A stretch of 64,000 nucleotides of DNA from Acidisoma sp965199065 (lineage in GTDB: Bacteria; Pseudomonadota; Alphaproteobacteria; Acetobacterales; Acetobacteraceae): positions 558,001 through 622,000 of the forward strand of contig NZ_CBDAQN010000001.1 of assembly GCF_965199065.1 (NCBI RefSeq), given 5' to 3'. The position numbers and the translations under genes were made by a program. Below the pieces are notes generated by a model, which was given only the letters and a program-made list of their open reading frames with translations, did not search any database and was not told where the DNA came from. How positions within the stretch are numbered: the first letter of the stretch is position 1; every line of letters starts with the position of its first letter. This document shows positions 38,778 to 47,347 of this stretch, piece after piece.

Positions 38778-39156
38778 GCGCGCCCTATATTTGTGAGGAT
38801 CGACAGGCGCTCTCGGCTTGTTCAGATCGGAGGAACCGTCGGACCCGCCCCTCGTGCAGCAGTTCCCCGCGCAATACCATCGATTTTGGCGCCAACGATA
38901 CGCGGAAAGTACGATGTTGACTCTTGCGGGGATTGAGGATGTCGATGATACCGTACGCTCCTCGCGTTGATCGGAATTGACACTTGGTCAAGACAATGAG
39001 CGGCCATGCAACCAAGAATTCTTTCTTTTGAGATAACATGCTCTAAACCATCAGAGTGCGAGCGTTCAGCAGCCTTCAGATAGCGATCGTGCACTCGATG
39101 TCGCGCCGCCTGTCGGGGCGGCTCTAACTCGTCGCCCCAGGAATTGTTCCTCTCCC
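38778..39156. other. Divergent promoter region between glycolipid operons
   Basis: 379 bases without a supported gene, AT-richer around 38970-39050. It holds an inverted repeat at 38976-38990 and the ten-base palindrome AAGAATTCTT near 39010. It should contain promoters for both the GT4/PIG-L/radical SAM operon and the acyl-AMP ligase operon. Confidence 0.6.
38976..38990. promoter_or_regulatory. Candidate operator TTGAC-N5-GTCAA
   Basis: Perfect five-base inverted repeat with a five-base centre, midway in the divergent region. TTGACA could also be a -35 box, but no good -10 follows at 16-18 bases. Confidence 0.4.
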
Positions 39157-40902
39157 ATGCAAACTCCCGCTGCGCCCACACCCTCTGATTCGGGTATTCC
39201 ACGTCGTCTGGCTGATTTCCCCACCTTGGCAGATGCTTTGAACTACGCGGCCGAAGGTGACGCAGGATTCAATTTCTACTCCGGCCGAGGCGTATTGCAG
39301 GAGGCGCTCCCATTCCGGGATTTGCGGACGCAGGCACTGCGGCTGGCACGCCGCCTCTTGGCGCTGGGGCTTGAGGCAGGTGACCGGGTGGCGCTGATCG
39401 CCGAGAGCGACGGCGATTTTGTTCGGCTCTTCTGGGCCTGTCAGTATGCCGGCCTCGTCCCGGCCCCGCTGCCCCTGCCCACGGCGTTTTCCGGGCACGA
39501 CACCTATACCGCGGATCTCAGGCGCATGATCGTCAGCGCGGGGGCGAGTGCCGCCTTTGCGCCCGAGGCGCTGCTCGCCTGGCTGCAAGAGGCGACGGCC
39601 GAGCTGGACCTGCGGGTGGTGGGCACCGCCGCGATGCTGACCGCGGACGACAGCGACCTGTCCTTGCCCGAGCCTGAACCCGATGGTCTGGCATACCTGC
39701 AATTTTCGTCCGGGAGCACGCGCTTCCCGATGGGCGTAGCCGTCAGTCAGCGCGCGGTGATGGCGAATGCCGGGGCAATCGGCCGCCACGGCCTCATGAT
39801 CCGCGCCAACGATCGCGGCGTTTCCTGGCTTCCGCTCTATCACGACATGGGACTCGTCGGCTTCATGCTGACGCCGCTGGCCTGCCAGACGACCGTGGAT
39901 TTGATGCCGACGCGGGAATTCGCGCGGCGGCCGCTGACCTGGCTGGACCTCATCAGCCGTAACCGTGGGACGCTCGCCTACAGCCCGTCGTTCGGATTCG
40001 AGCTCTGCACCCGCCGGGCGGCCAACAACCTCATGCCGCTCGACCTCGCCTCCTGGCGTGTGGCAGGCGTGGGCGGAGACATGATCCGGTCCCAGGTGCT
40101 GCGCGACTTCGCGAGCCGCTTTTCGGCCTCCGGTTTCCGCGCCGATGCCTTCGTGGCCAGTTACGGCATGGCGGAAGCCACCCTCGCCCTGAGCTTCGCG
40201 CCGCTCGCCGGCGGTATCCGCACGGACGTGGTCGCGCGCGGGCCGCTGGAACATCAGAACCTCGCCATCCCTCTGCGTGACGAGGAGGGCCAGGACGGCC
40301 GCGCCTTCGTCCGCTGCGGTCCCATCCTGCCGGGACACCAGATCGAGTTGCGCGACGAAAACGGAGTGGTTTTGCCCGAACGGCATGTCGGCATGGCCTT
40401 CGTCCGTGGCCCCAGCATCATGACCGGCTACCACGCCCTGCCCATGCATACCGCAAGCGTTCTATCCGCCGACGGCTGGCTCAACACCGGAGATTTGGGT
40501 TACCTGCTCGACGGCGAGATCGTGATCACCGGGCGGGCCAAGGACCTCATCATCGTCAACGGCCGAAATATCTGGCCTCAGGACCTCGAATGGGCCGCCG
40601 AAAACGGCGTGTCGGCGCTGCGGAGCCGCGACGTGGTTGTGGTTTCGGTGGACAGCGGGACGGTCGAGAAAGTTGTGGCATTGGTGCAGTGCCGCCTCAA
40701 TGAGGCAAAGGCGCGCGAGGCGCTGCGTGCCGAGGTGGCCGCGTTGTTCCTGCGTAAGCACGGGGTCGAGGTTTCGGTCGTGCTCGTGCCGCCTCACAGC
40801 CTGCCGCACACCTCGTCCGGCAAGCTCAGCCGCGCCAGGGCCAAGCAGATGCTGCTCTCCGGCGCCTTCGACACGGCTCAGCCAATTTCCTCAGTGGCCT
40901 GA
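39157..40902 (+). CDS. Fatty acyl-AMP ligase / acyl-ACP synthetase of the sphingolipid cluster
   Basis: A 581-residue adenylate-forming enzyme of the FAAL type. Motifs are LQFSSGSTRFPMGVAVS for ATP binding, SWLPLYHDMGLVG, LAYSPSFGFELCTRRA and SYGMAEATLAL, then WLNTGDLGYLLDGEI and the catalytic lysine region SSGKLSRARAK. Its likely job is to activate a fatty acid and load it onto the small acyl carrier protein encoded 1.1 kb downstream, giving acyl-ACP for serine palmitoyltransferase. The order ligase, reductase, ACP, Spt matches known alphaproteobacterial sphingolipid clusters. Confidence 0.85.
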   Translation: MQTPAAPTPSDSGIPRRLADFPTLADALNYAAEGDAGFNFYSGRGVLQEALPFRDLRTQALRLARRLLALGLEAGDRVALIAESDGDFVRLFWACQYAGLVPAPLPLPTAFSGHDTYTADLRRMIVSAGASAAFAPEALLAWLQEATAELDLRVVGTAAMLTADDSDLSLPEPEPDGLAYLQFSSGSTRFPMGVAVSQRAVMANAGAIGRHGLMIRANDRGVSWLPLYHDMGLVGFMLTPLACQTTVDLMPTREFARRPLTWLDLISRNRGTLAYSPSFGFELCTRRAANNLMPLDLASWRVAGVGGDMIRSQVLRDFASRFSASGFRADAFVASYGMAEATLALSFAPLAGGIRTDVVARGPLEHQNLAIPLRDEEGQDGRAFVRCGPILPGHQIELRDENGVVLPERHVGMAFVRGPSIMTGYHALPMHTASVLSADGWLNTGDLGYLLDGEIVITGRAKDLIIVNGRNIWPQDLEWAAENGVSALRSRDVVVVSVDSGTVEKVVALVQCRLNEAKAREALRAEVAALFLRKHGVEVSVVLVPPHSLPHTSSGKLSRARAKQMLLSGAFDTAQPISSVA

Positions 40903-40999
40903 GGTGCACGGCGACCCAGGTCGCACCGGCACGGAGGAAGGTTTAGCGGTCTGGGACCGGCAGCGCGTTGATCAACATCGGGACAGCGCAGCGCTTCGC

Positions 41000-41938
41000 G
41001 TGGCCGTCACCGGGGCGACCGGGTTCCTTGGACGCCACCTTGTCCCGGCGCTCACTGCACGGGGCTTCAGGGTCCGTATCCTCGTGCGCGACAATAACCC
41101 CAGATCAGATTGGCAGACGCCGGCGGTCGAGACCGTCCCCGGCCAAATGGAGGATGCGGCGTCACTCGCCGCTCTCGTGGCAGACGCGGATGTCGTCATT
41201 CACATGGCTGGTTTGACGCGAGCACGGTCACGCCGGGAGTTTCTCGGCGTCAACGGTGACGGCGCACGGCGTCTTGGGGAGGCGGTTGCACGCCACGCGC
41301 CGGACGCTCATCTGATCGGCGTCTCCTCGCTCGCTGCTCGCGCCCCGCAGCTTTCCGCCTATGCGGAGAGCAAGCGGGCCGGGGAGCAGGCATTGGCCGC
41401 GACGTTTCCCGGCCGGCTCAGCATCCTGCGTCCGCCGGTGATCTACGGACCGTGGGATCGAGCAACCCTCGGCATCTTCCGTTTTGCAACGCTCCCCGTC
41501 GTTCCGGTTCCGGGCTCGCGATCGTCCCGGATCGCCATGATCCATGCCGCTGACGCCGCTGCCGCGATCGCAGCCCTGGCCGCCAGGGAGGACGCACCGG
41601 GCGGCTCGGTGTACGCGCTGGCCGATACCCGCCCTGATGGCTACGCGCCGCGCGAGATTTTGGCCGCGGCGGCTGAGGCTCTGGGCACGCGTCCCCGCTT
41701 CCTGCCGCTGCCGGACCCTCTGGTGCGCTTCAGCGGCCGGGCCGCAACCCTGTTAAACTCGTGGCGTGGGAGCCCCGCCATATTCAGCGCCGGGAAGGCG
41801 CGGGAGATCGTGCATCCCGACTGGGCCGTGACGCCGAGAGAACTCTTGCCCTCCGCCATCGCGGTTCCCTCCATCGGTCTCCGCGGTGGCTTCGCCTCAA
41901 CCGTTGCATGGTATCGGCAGGAGGGGTGGCTTGCCTGA
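41000..41938 (+). CDS. cerR: NAD(P)-dependent epimerase-like oxidoreductase, candidate ceramide reductase
   Basis: A 312-residue extended SDR. The nucleotide motif TGATGFLGRHL is at the very start. SSLAARAPQLSAYAESKRAGE supplies the serine and YxxxK residues, and RPPVIYGPWDR follows. The homologue in Caulobacter (CerR) reduces the 3-keto group of oxidised ceramide. GTG 41000 gives the normal family start; an in-frame GTG at 40904, two bases after the ligase stop, would add 32 residues. The stop lies 66 bases before the ACP start. Confidence 0.78.
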   Translation: MAVTGATGFLGRHLVPALTARGFRVRILVRDNNPRSDWQTPAVETVPGQMEDAASLAALVADADVVIHMAGLTRARSRREFLGVNGDGARRLGEAVARHAPDAHLIGVSSLAARAPQLSAYAESKRAGEQALAATFPGRLSILRPPVIYGPWDRATLGIFRFATLPVVPVPGSRSSRIAMIHAADAAAAIAALAAREDAPGGSVYALADTRPDGYAPREILAAAAEALGTRPRFLPLPDPLVRFSGRAATLLNSWRGSPAIFSAGKAREIVHPDWAVTPRELLPSAIAVPSIGLRGGFASTVAWYRQEGWLA

Positions 41939-42004
41939 CGGAGCATGGGATGGTTGTCATGCGTCGCGCCCTATGGGACCGCTAGCTGGAGTACAGGGAA
42001 TTTC

Positions 42005-42256
42005 ATGAGCATGGACCAGAATACCGTCACGCGGCTGGTGATAGACACGTTGGCCGCCAACCCGAAGGTGACCCATGCCATTAAAGGTACGACGGTCATC
42101 GTGGATGATCTCGGCCTCGATTCCCTTGCCGTCATGGATTTCGTCATGGAGATCGAGGACAAGCTGGATGTCTCTGTCCCCCTCGATCGGCTGACCGATA
42201 TACGCACGGTTGATGACCTCGCACGGTGCCTGACCGAGCTCAAGAATTTACGCTAA
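42005..42256 (+). CDS. Acyl carrier protein, sphingolipid-dedicated
   Basis: An 83-residue carrier protein. The phosphopantetheine serine is Ser40 in GLDSLAVMD. FVMEIEDKLDVSVPLDRL is the usual helix III region. AGGGA is close before the ATG. It is encoded directly between the reductase and serine palmitoyltransferase, so it probably presents the fatty acyl group to Spt rather than serving bulk fatty-acid synthesis. Confidence 0.9.
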   Translation: MSMDQNTVTRLVIDTLAANPKVTHAIKGTTVIVDDLGLDSLAVMDFVMEIEDKLDVSVPLDRLTDIRTVDDLARCLTELKNLR

Positions 42257-42419
42257 GGTCGGAAAGTCTTGAACCGCGACAAGGCGTGGTTCACCGGGCA
42301 GCCCTTGAAGGATTTACCGCCATGCCGTCCCTTTCGACCCCAAGCTGCCGACTGGCACCCTGCATGCGGTGGTCCGTCCACCACGTAGCCGTCGCCTCGG
42401 GCAGAGGTTGCGCCTGAGC

Positions 42420-43661
42420 ATGTCGATCCTCGCAAAGTTCGCCGCATTGAGCATTGCCCGGCAGCAGCTTGCCGAAGGGGGACGCGACCCGTTCGCCGTG
42501 CTCATCGAGCCCACCGAGTCGGCCACGGAAGGCTGGATCGAGGGCCGCCGCGTCCTGCTGTTCGGCACCAACAACTACCTTGGTCTCAGCCAGCATCCGG
42601 TCGCCCGCAAGGCTGCCGCCGACGCGGCGCTGCATGAAGGGTCCGGCACCACCGGATCACGCATCGCGAATGGCACCTCCGGCTCGCATCAGAAGTTGGA
42701 GGAAGAAGTCGCGGCCTTCTACGGCCGCCGGTCCTGCATGGTGTTCACCACCGGCTACCAAGCCAATCTGGGCATGCTGTCGGTGCTCGCGGGGAAGGAC
42801 GATCACCTGCTGATCGATGCCGACAGTCATGCCAGCATCTATGACGGCAGCCGGCTAAGCCAGGCCCAGGTGATCCGCTTCCGCCACAACGACCCGGACG
42901 ACCTCTATCGCCGCTTGCGTCGCCTCAAGGATTCGCCCGGGAGCCGGCTGGTGGTCGTCGAGGGCATCTATTCGATGTTGGGCGACAGCGCGCCATTGGC
43001 CGAAATTGCCGCCGTGAAGCGGGAGGAGGGGGCGACGCTGCTGGTGGATGAGGCCCACTCGCTCGGCGTGCTTGGCGCTCGAGGGCGCGGCCTTGCCGAG
43101 GCCGCCGGCGTAGAGCAGGACGCCGACTTCATCGTCGGCACGTTCTCCAAAAGCCTGGGAAGCGTCGGTGGCTATTGCGTCTCCGACTATGCCGGGTTCG
43201 ACATCCTGCGAGTGGCCTGCAGACCGTACATGTTCACCGCCTCGATGCCACCGTCCGTCGTCGCTTCAGTCCGGGCCACCTTGAAGTTGCTGCAGTCGGC
43301 ACCTGAGTTGCGCGACCGGTTATGGGCGAATGCACGGCAATTCCACGGTGCGTTATCGCAGGCCGGGTTCATCTTGGGACCCCAGGTGAGCCCGATCGTC
43401 TCGGTCGACATGCCCGATGTTTCCACAGCCGTCGCCTTCTGGAACATGTTGCTGGACCGTGGCGTCTACGTGAACCTGACCCTGCCACCGGCGACGCCGG
43501 ACGGGCGCGCGCTGCTTCGCTCCAGTCTGACGGCGGCACACGAGCCCGCTCAGGTGGAGGCGGCGGCAGCGCATTTCATCGCCACCGCCGCTGCACTTGG
43601 GATCGATCCCGGTGGGACGAGCAAGCCGGCGCTCGTTGCGGAACGAGAGGTCTTCGCTTAG
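42420..43661 (+). CDS. spt: Serine palmitoyltransferase
   Basis: A 413-residue PLP enzyme of the alpha-oxoamine synthase family, which condenses L-serine with an acyl thioester to 3-keto-sphinganine. FGTNNYLGLSQHP, GSGTTGSRIANGTSGSH, DADSHASIYDG, LVDEAHSLGVLGARGRG and the PLP lysine Lys244 in GTFSKSLGSVGGY are present. Biotin and KBL enzymes share the fold. The adjacent ACP, ligase and reductase point to Spt. The ATG follows AGAGG at some distance. Confidence 0.88.
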   Translation: MSILAKFAALSIARQQLAEGGRDPFAVLIEPTESATEGWIEGRRVLLFGTNNYLGLSQHPVARKAAADAALHEGSGTTGSRIANGTSGSHQKLEEEVAAFYGRRSCMVFTTGYQANLGMLSVLAGKDDHLLIDADSHASIYDGSRLSQAQVIRFRHNDPDDLYRRLRRLKDSPGSRLVVVEGIYSMLGDSAPLAEIAAVKREEGATLLVDEAHSLGVLGARGRGLAEAAGVEQDADFIVGTFSKSLGSVGGYCVSDYAGFDILRVACRPYMFTASMPPSVVASVRATLKLLQSAPELRDRLWANARQFHGALSQAGFILGPQVSPIVSVDMPDVSTAVAFWNMLLDRGVYVNLTLPPATPDGRALLRSSLTAAHEPAQVEAAAAHFIATAAALGIDPGGTSKPALVAEREVFA

Positions 43662-43714
43662 CGGCAGGCCCGCCCGAGGCGGCCGGCATTACTCCCAAGG
43701 CCGCGCGTCTCTGG

Positions 43715-44983
43715 CTACTTCGTCAGCGCGCTTTGAATCTTGCTCACATCTTCCGCGCTCATCTGGCCGATCGTCGTCACCACACCGTTCTGGATCCGCC
43801 AAAGGCGGAACGGGCCGGTGATGTCCCCGCACGTGTCGAAGTTGATCGGTCCGATGACGCCCTCGTAACGGATCGGCTTTCCTGCAGCGATCAGGGCGAG
43901 CGCCTTGGTGAACTCCTCTCGGCCGGCATAGATCGGTGCACCATCGGGCGCCACGATCTCTGGGATGGCTGCCTTGATCGCAGCCGGGTTGCCGTCGCCC
44001 GCCTTCGCGATGGCAAGTGCGACGACAGCCCCGGCATCGTATGAGCGATCCGCCGCTGGGGCATCCGGCGCTATGCCGCCGGAGAAGGCTTTGAAATTTC
44101 CATAGAAATATTTGGTCGATGCGGTTTCGGCGGTGCCCGATGACGTGCCGTAGGCATCGTTGAGGTATCTGGCCCCGACGGCCGCGATGAAGTCGGACGA
44201 GTTCATGCCGTCATTGAGCAAGAACTTCGCGGGCCCTCCGTCGGAGATCCAGGCTCGCGCGATCGTAGCGCCGTCAACCGGGTAGCTGATCAGATAGAGC
44301 GCGTCGGGGTCGCCCGCCATCGCGGCGCTTGCCTCCGCCGAGTAGCTCGACTGGTCCGGATTGTACGGCGTGATCGAGGTGATCGAACCACCAAGCGTCT
44401 TATAGGCGGCCGAAAACTGCTTAACCATATTCACGCCGAAATCATTGTTCACGTCGATGATCGCGATTTTCTTCAAGCCCTCGTCGATCGCGAATTTTGC
44501 TGCCGCCGTGCCCTGAAGGGCGTCGGAGGTAATCGTGCGGAAGAACACGCCGTTCGTTTTCCCGGCGTGGCAAAGTTGAGTGAGCGTTGGCGAGGACGAG
44601 GCCGGGGACACCTGAACGACGCCCGCTGGCGCCGTGACCGAGGTGAGGATCGGGATCGATTCCGAGGAGATGATGCCGCCGATGATGACGGGAACCTTCT
44701 TGATGTCGACGAGCTGAGTTGCCTGGTCCACCGCGACGTTGCCCTGGCTCTGGCTGTCTCGTGTGTCCGTCACCAAGTGGCAGCCATGGACGCCGCCGGC
44801 TTCGTTGAAGTCGCGAAATGCCATGGCGACCGCCTTCGCGCCCGCCTGACCATAGGCGCCGGCTGGTCCCGTCAGCGGCATCACCATGCCGACAGTGATT
44901 TCGCAGCCAGCGGCAGAGGCAGGCTTTGCCGCCAAACCTATCAGCCCGAGCGCGGCGGCGGCGACGAGTAGACCTTTCATCAT
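43715..44983 (-). CDS. Branched-chain amino acid-type ABC transporter substrate-binding protein
   Basis: A 422-residue LivJ/LivK-like periplasmic protein. The signal peptide MKGLLVAAAALGLIGLAAKPASA is cleaved before AGCEITVG. The mature part has MVMPLTGPAGAYGQ, NEAGGVHGC and IIGGIISSESIPI. GGAG precedes the ATG. It is the last gene of the minus operon with GntR, a TIGR04076 protein and an aldo/keto reductase, and should serve the divergently encoded permease and ATPase subunits. The ligand need not be an amino acid. Confidence 0.9.
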   Translation of the reverse strand: MMKGLLVAAAALGLIGLAAKPASAAGCEITVGMVMPLTGPAGAYGQAGAKAVAMAFRDFNEAGGVHGCHLVTDTRDSQSQGNVAVDQATQLVDIKKVPVIIGGIISSESIPILTSVTAPAGVVQVSPASSSPTLTQLCHAGKTNGVFFRTITSDALQGTAAAKFAIDEGLKKIAIIDVNNDFGVNMVKQFSAAYKTLGGSITSITPYNPDQSSYSAEASAAMAGDPDALYLISYPVDGATIARAWISDGGPAKFLLNDGMNSSDFIAAVGARYLNDAYGTSSGTAETASTKYFYGNFKAFSGGIAPDAPAADRSYDAGAVVALAIAKAGDGNPAAIKAAIPEIVAPDGAPIYAGREEFTKALALIAAGKPIRYEGVIGPINFDTCGDITGPFRLWRIQNGVVTTIGQMSAEDVSKIQSALTK

Positions 44984-45007
44984 GGTTCTCCGTAAGAGGC
45001 TGTCGGG

Positions 45008-46060
45008 TCAGGCAGTGCCCGTGCTGAGATTGTATTTCATGATCGAACCGTGGCGACCGGAGCGGTCGCGCTCCAGCGCATAGACATCGCCTGCAATCGG
45101 GATTGCCGCCGCGAGTACTTTGTCGATTTCTGAGGTCTCGTCTGCGGTCAGCACGATCTCCGTGATCTGCAGGTTGTCGGCAAGATGCGAACGATTGCGC
45201 GCACCGACGATGACAGCGGCGACACCGGGTTTTGCAAGCATCGCCGCGCTGGCGACGGTCGCTATATCCGAGTTGCGCCTGTCGGCCAGACGACGCAGTA
45301 CGGATAGCAGCGCCTGAAACAAATCCCAACCACCGAAATCATCGATGATCAACTTGTATTTGACGAGCGAGCGGTTCTCCAAGGGCGCCTGAGGCTCCGG
45401 CTGGTCAAGCCATCTGTCGCTCAGGAAGCCGCCGGCCACCGTTCCGTAGCAGAGAAGCGCCACACCGTGTTTGGCAGCTGCTTCGACCATCGCGTTTTCC
45501 GGCCTGCGGTCGAGCAACGAATATTGCACCTGCATCGAGACGAGGGGGACGCCGCCGTTGACGATGGCGAGCATGTGCGAAGTGTCGAAGTTGGTGCCGC
45601 CGAGGTGCCGGATTTTGCCTGCGCGTCGCAATTCGTCCAGCCAGTGGACAGTGTCCAGCCAGCGCGGGGCGTCGTAGTCCCACCAATGAAACTGAACAAG
45701 GTCCAGCGCCTCGGCACGCAGCCGGTGCAGTGATCGATCGATGATGCGCTCGACATCAGCTTTGGTGATGCGAGGCAGGATATCGAGATCCGGCACGAAC
45801 TTCGTATGGATTTTGATGCGGTCGAGCGCACTGGTGCCATACTCCGCGCCGTAGCGAAGGCGGAAGGCGCCGATCATCTCCTCGACGCCGGTGTAGATGT
45901 CGGCGCAATCGAACGTGGTTATGCCGGCTTCGGCAAACGCCATCATGTCGAGAACTGCCTCGGCCGGGCTGACATCGCCATGTCCGCCTGCCATCTGCCA
46001 GCCGCCGCGAATTATCCGCGAAATCTCGTGGTCAGACGCCAACTGTGTGCGGTGGATCAT
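45008..46060 (-). CDS. Aldo/keto reductase
   Basis: A 350-residue AKR barrel enzyme. The tetrad is visible as Asp and Tyr in FDCADIYTG, Lys in IHTKF and His in LVQFHWWD. GGTNF and IIVGARNRSHLADN are cofactor-site strands. It is a paralogue of the AKR half of the fusion at 50768-52234 (both have the QFHWW and SLLDRRPE/RRA stretches). The gap to TIGR04076 is six bases and to the binding-protein gene 24 bases. The substrate is unknown. Confidence 0.88.
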   Translation of the reverse strand: MIHRTQLASDHEISRIIRGGWQMAGGHGDVSPAEAVLDMMAFAEAGITTFDCADIYTGVEEMIGAFRLRYGAEYGTSALDRIKIHTKFVPDLDILPRITKADVERIIDRSLHRLRAEALDLVQFHWWDYDAPRWLDTVHWLDELRRAGKIRHLGGTNFDTSHMLAIVNGGVPLVSMQVQYSLLDRRPENAMVEAAAKHGVALLCYGTVAGGFLSDRWLDQPEPQAPLENRSLVKYKLIIDDFGGWDLFQALLSVLRRLADRRNSDIATVASAAMLAKPGVAAVIVGARNRSHLADNLQITEIVLTADETSEIDKVLAAAIPIAGDVYALERDRSGRHGSIMKYNLSTGTA

Positions 46061-46066
46061 CGCTCT

Positions 46067-46417
46067 TCATAGATCGCAAAGGGGAGTGGCCGTGGTCTCG
46101 GCGTGGCTGAACCGTCGCCGTCCGGTGCGCGTTATCCTTAGCCGGGTCGAGCAGTTGGGATCGGGGCAGGCAATGTCGGCATCGGTGGTCATCCAGTCGT
46201 GGCGATGCGTCGTGCGCTGCTTGGCAGCGAGCAGCGGCAGCACCGATGCCAGGGAGTAGATGGAGAAACCCTGATCAGGCGGCAAGAACAACAATTCCCC
46301 GCGCAACTCGAAATAATCGCCCGGTTTGGCGCCGCAATAGATCGGACCGCCGGCGGGGGCGACCACCTCGACACGAAGATCATAGAGTTCGAAGCTATCG
46401 TCGGGTAATCCGGTCAT
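46067..46417 (-). CDS. TIGR04076 family protein
   Basis: A 116-residue conserved protein of unknown function. The family pattern is seen as YDLRVEVV, then GDYFELRGELLFLPP, FSIYSLASVLPLLAAKQR and DWMTTDADIACPDP. Two or three cysteines could bind metal. It overlaps the GntR stop by ATGA and leads into the aldo/keto reductase, so it belongs to the same operon. Confidence 0.78.
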   Translation of the reverse strand: MTGLPDDSFELYDLRVEVVAPAGGPIYCGAKPGDYFELRGELLFLPPDQGFSIYSLASVLPLLAAKQRTTHRHDWMTTDADIACPDPNCSTRLRITRTGRRRFSHAETTATPLCDL

Positions 46418-47163
46418 GCTTCGGCGTCCTCATCGAGGTGCGCGCGGATCACGTTGAAGGACTGTGTGATGTCGCTGTTCAGAGCCTGAACGGCCGCTGA
46501 CGTGTCTCTGCGTTCAAGCGCCTCGATCAGTGTCCAATGGTATTTGAAGGCGGGTTGGTCCGTTGCCTCATTATGCGTTTGGGCAGCGGCCCGGACATAG
46601 GGACCGGACTGTAGCCACAGGCTCTCCGCAACTGGAATGAGCACGGCTGACCCGGCCGCCTGATAGATGTGGAAATGGAAGGCATGATTGAGCCCGGCAG
46701 CAACATGCGCCCTGTTCGCAGCGCCGCCTGCGAATGCGGCCTCACATGCCGATGTGTGAGACCTCAAGACGGCGTAATCCGCATCTCCGAGATTTGGCAG
46801 CGCAAGTTCCACCAACTCTCCTTCGACCAGGCAACGGGCGCGGGTGAGGTCATCCAACCGTTCTCGGCTTATGAGGGGCACACGAACTGAGCGGTTCGGC
46901 ATCGCCTCCAGCGCTTGCTCGGATACGAGACGCCCGATGCCCTCGCGTACCGGCATGGCGCTCGTCTGCAATCGTTGCGCCAGTTCGACGATACGCAGCA
47001 CTTCCCCGGCTTCGAAGGCGCCATGCATCAGAGAGCGGCGCAATGCAGAATAGACGCGTTCCCGGAGAGTTTCGCGTCCGATCGATGCGAGGAAATCATG
47101 CCGCTCGACTTTCGGAGTATCAAGGACCGGCGCTTTAGCCGAGGCAAGGCTGTGCACGTTCAT
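46414..47163 (-). CDS. GntR family transcriptional regulator (FCD type)
   Basis: A 249-residue regulator. The winged helix runs from about 25 to 95 (LRERVYSALRRSLMHGAFEA, LQTSAMPVREGIGRLVSEQA, then RSVRVPLIS), and the FCD domain follows with RARCLVEGELVEL and FHFHIYQAAGS. Start 47163 is used because the longer frame runs through the divergent promoter region. It heads the minus operon and probably controls the liv-type operon across the 184-base gap. Confidence 0.85.
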   Translation of the reverse strand: MNVHSLASAKAPVLDTPKVERHDFLASIGRETLRERVYSALRRSLMHGAFEAGEVLRIVELAQRLQTSAMPVREGIGRLVSEQALEAMPNRSVRVPLISRERLDDLTRARCLVEGELVELALPNLGDADYAVLRSHTSACEAAFAGGAANRAHVAAGLNHAFHFHIYQAAGSAVLIPVAESLWLQSGPYVRAAAQTHNEATDQPAFKYHWTLIEALERRDTSAAVQALNSDITQSFNVIRAHLDEDAEA

Positions 47164-47297
47164 TCCGTCTTCACCGCACGAAGATGCTGGAGGCGAGTAG
47201 TGGTCATATTCGGATCTGGACGGCTTCGGAGTAGATATCGCTACCCCAATGCAATGCAACTCCCACTTGACTGGACCTTCTGGTCGAAGTCAATGTC

Positions 47298-47314
47298 TTT
47301 GATCAAACATCAAA
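47298..47314. promoter_or_regulatory. Candidate GntR operator
   Basis: TTTGAT, five bases, ATCAAA: a perfect six-base inverted repeat in the divergent GntR/livG-like gap, 34 bases before the ATPase ATG. Confidence 0.35.
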
Positions 47315-47347
47315 AAGCTGCCCTGCAGACTAAAATATGGAGCTCTG

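Noticed and set aside
39000..39030. Third copy of the AT-rich palindromic repeat near 39010
   Set aside because: The run with TTCTTTCTTTTG is only superficially similar; it lacks the GCTTCTTT/AAAGAAGC arms.
42655..43400. Spt-like gene read as 8-amino-7-oxononanoate synthase or glycine C-acetyltransferase
   Set aside because: The family fold is shared, but the adjacent ACP, acyl-AMP ligase and ceramide reductase and the lack of bio or tdh genes favour serine palmitoyltransferase.
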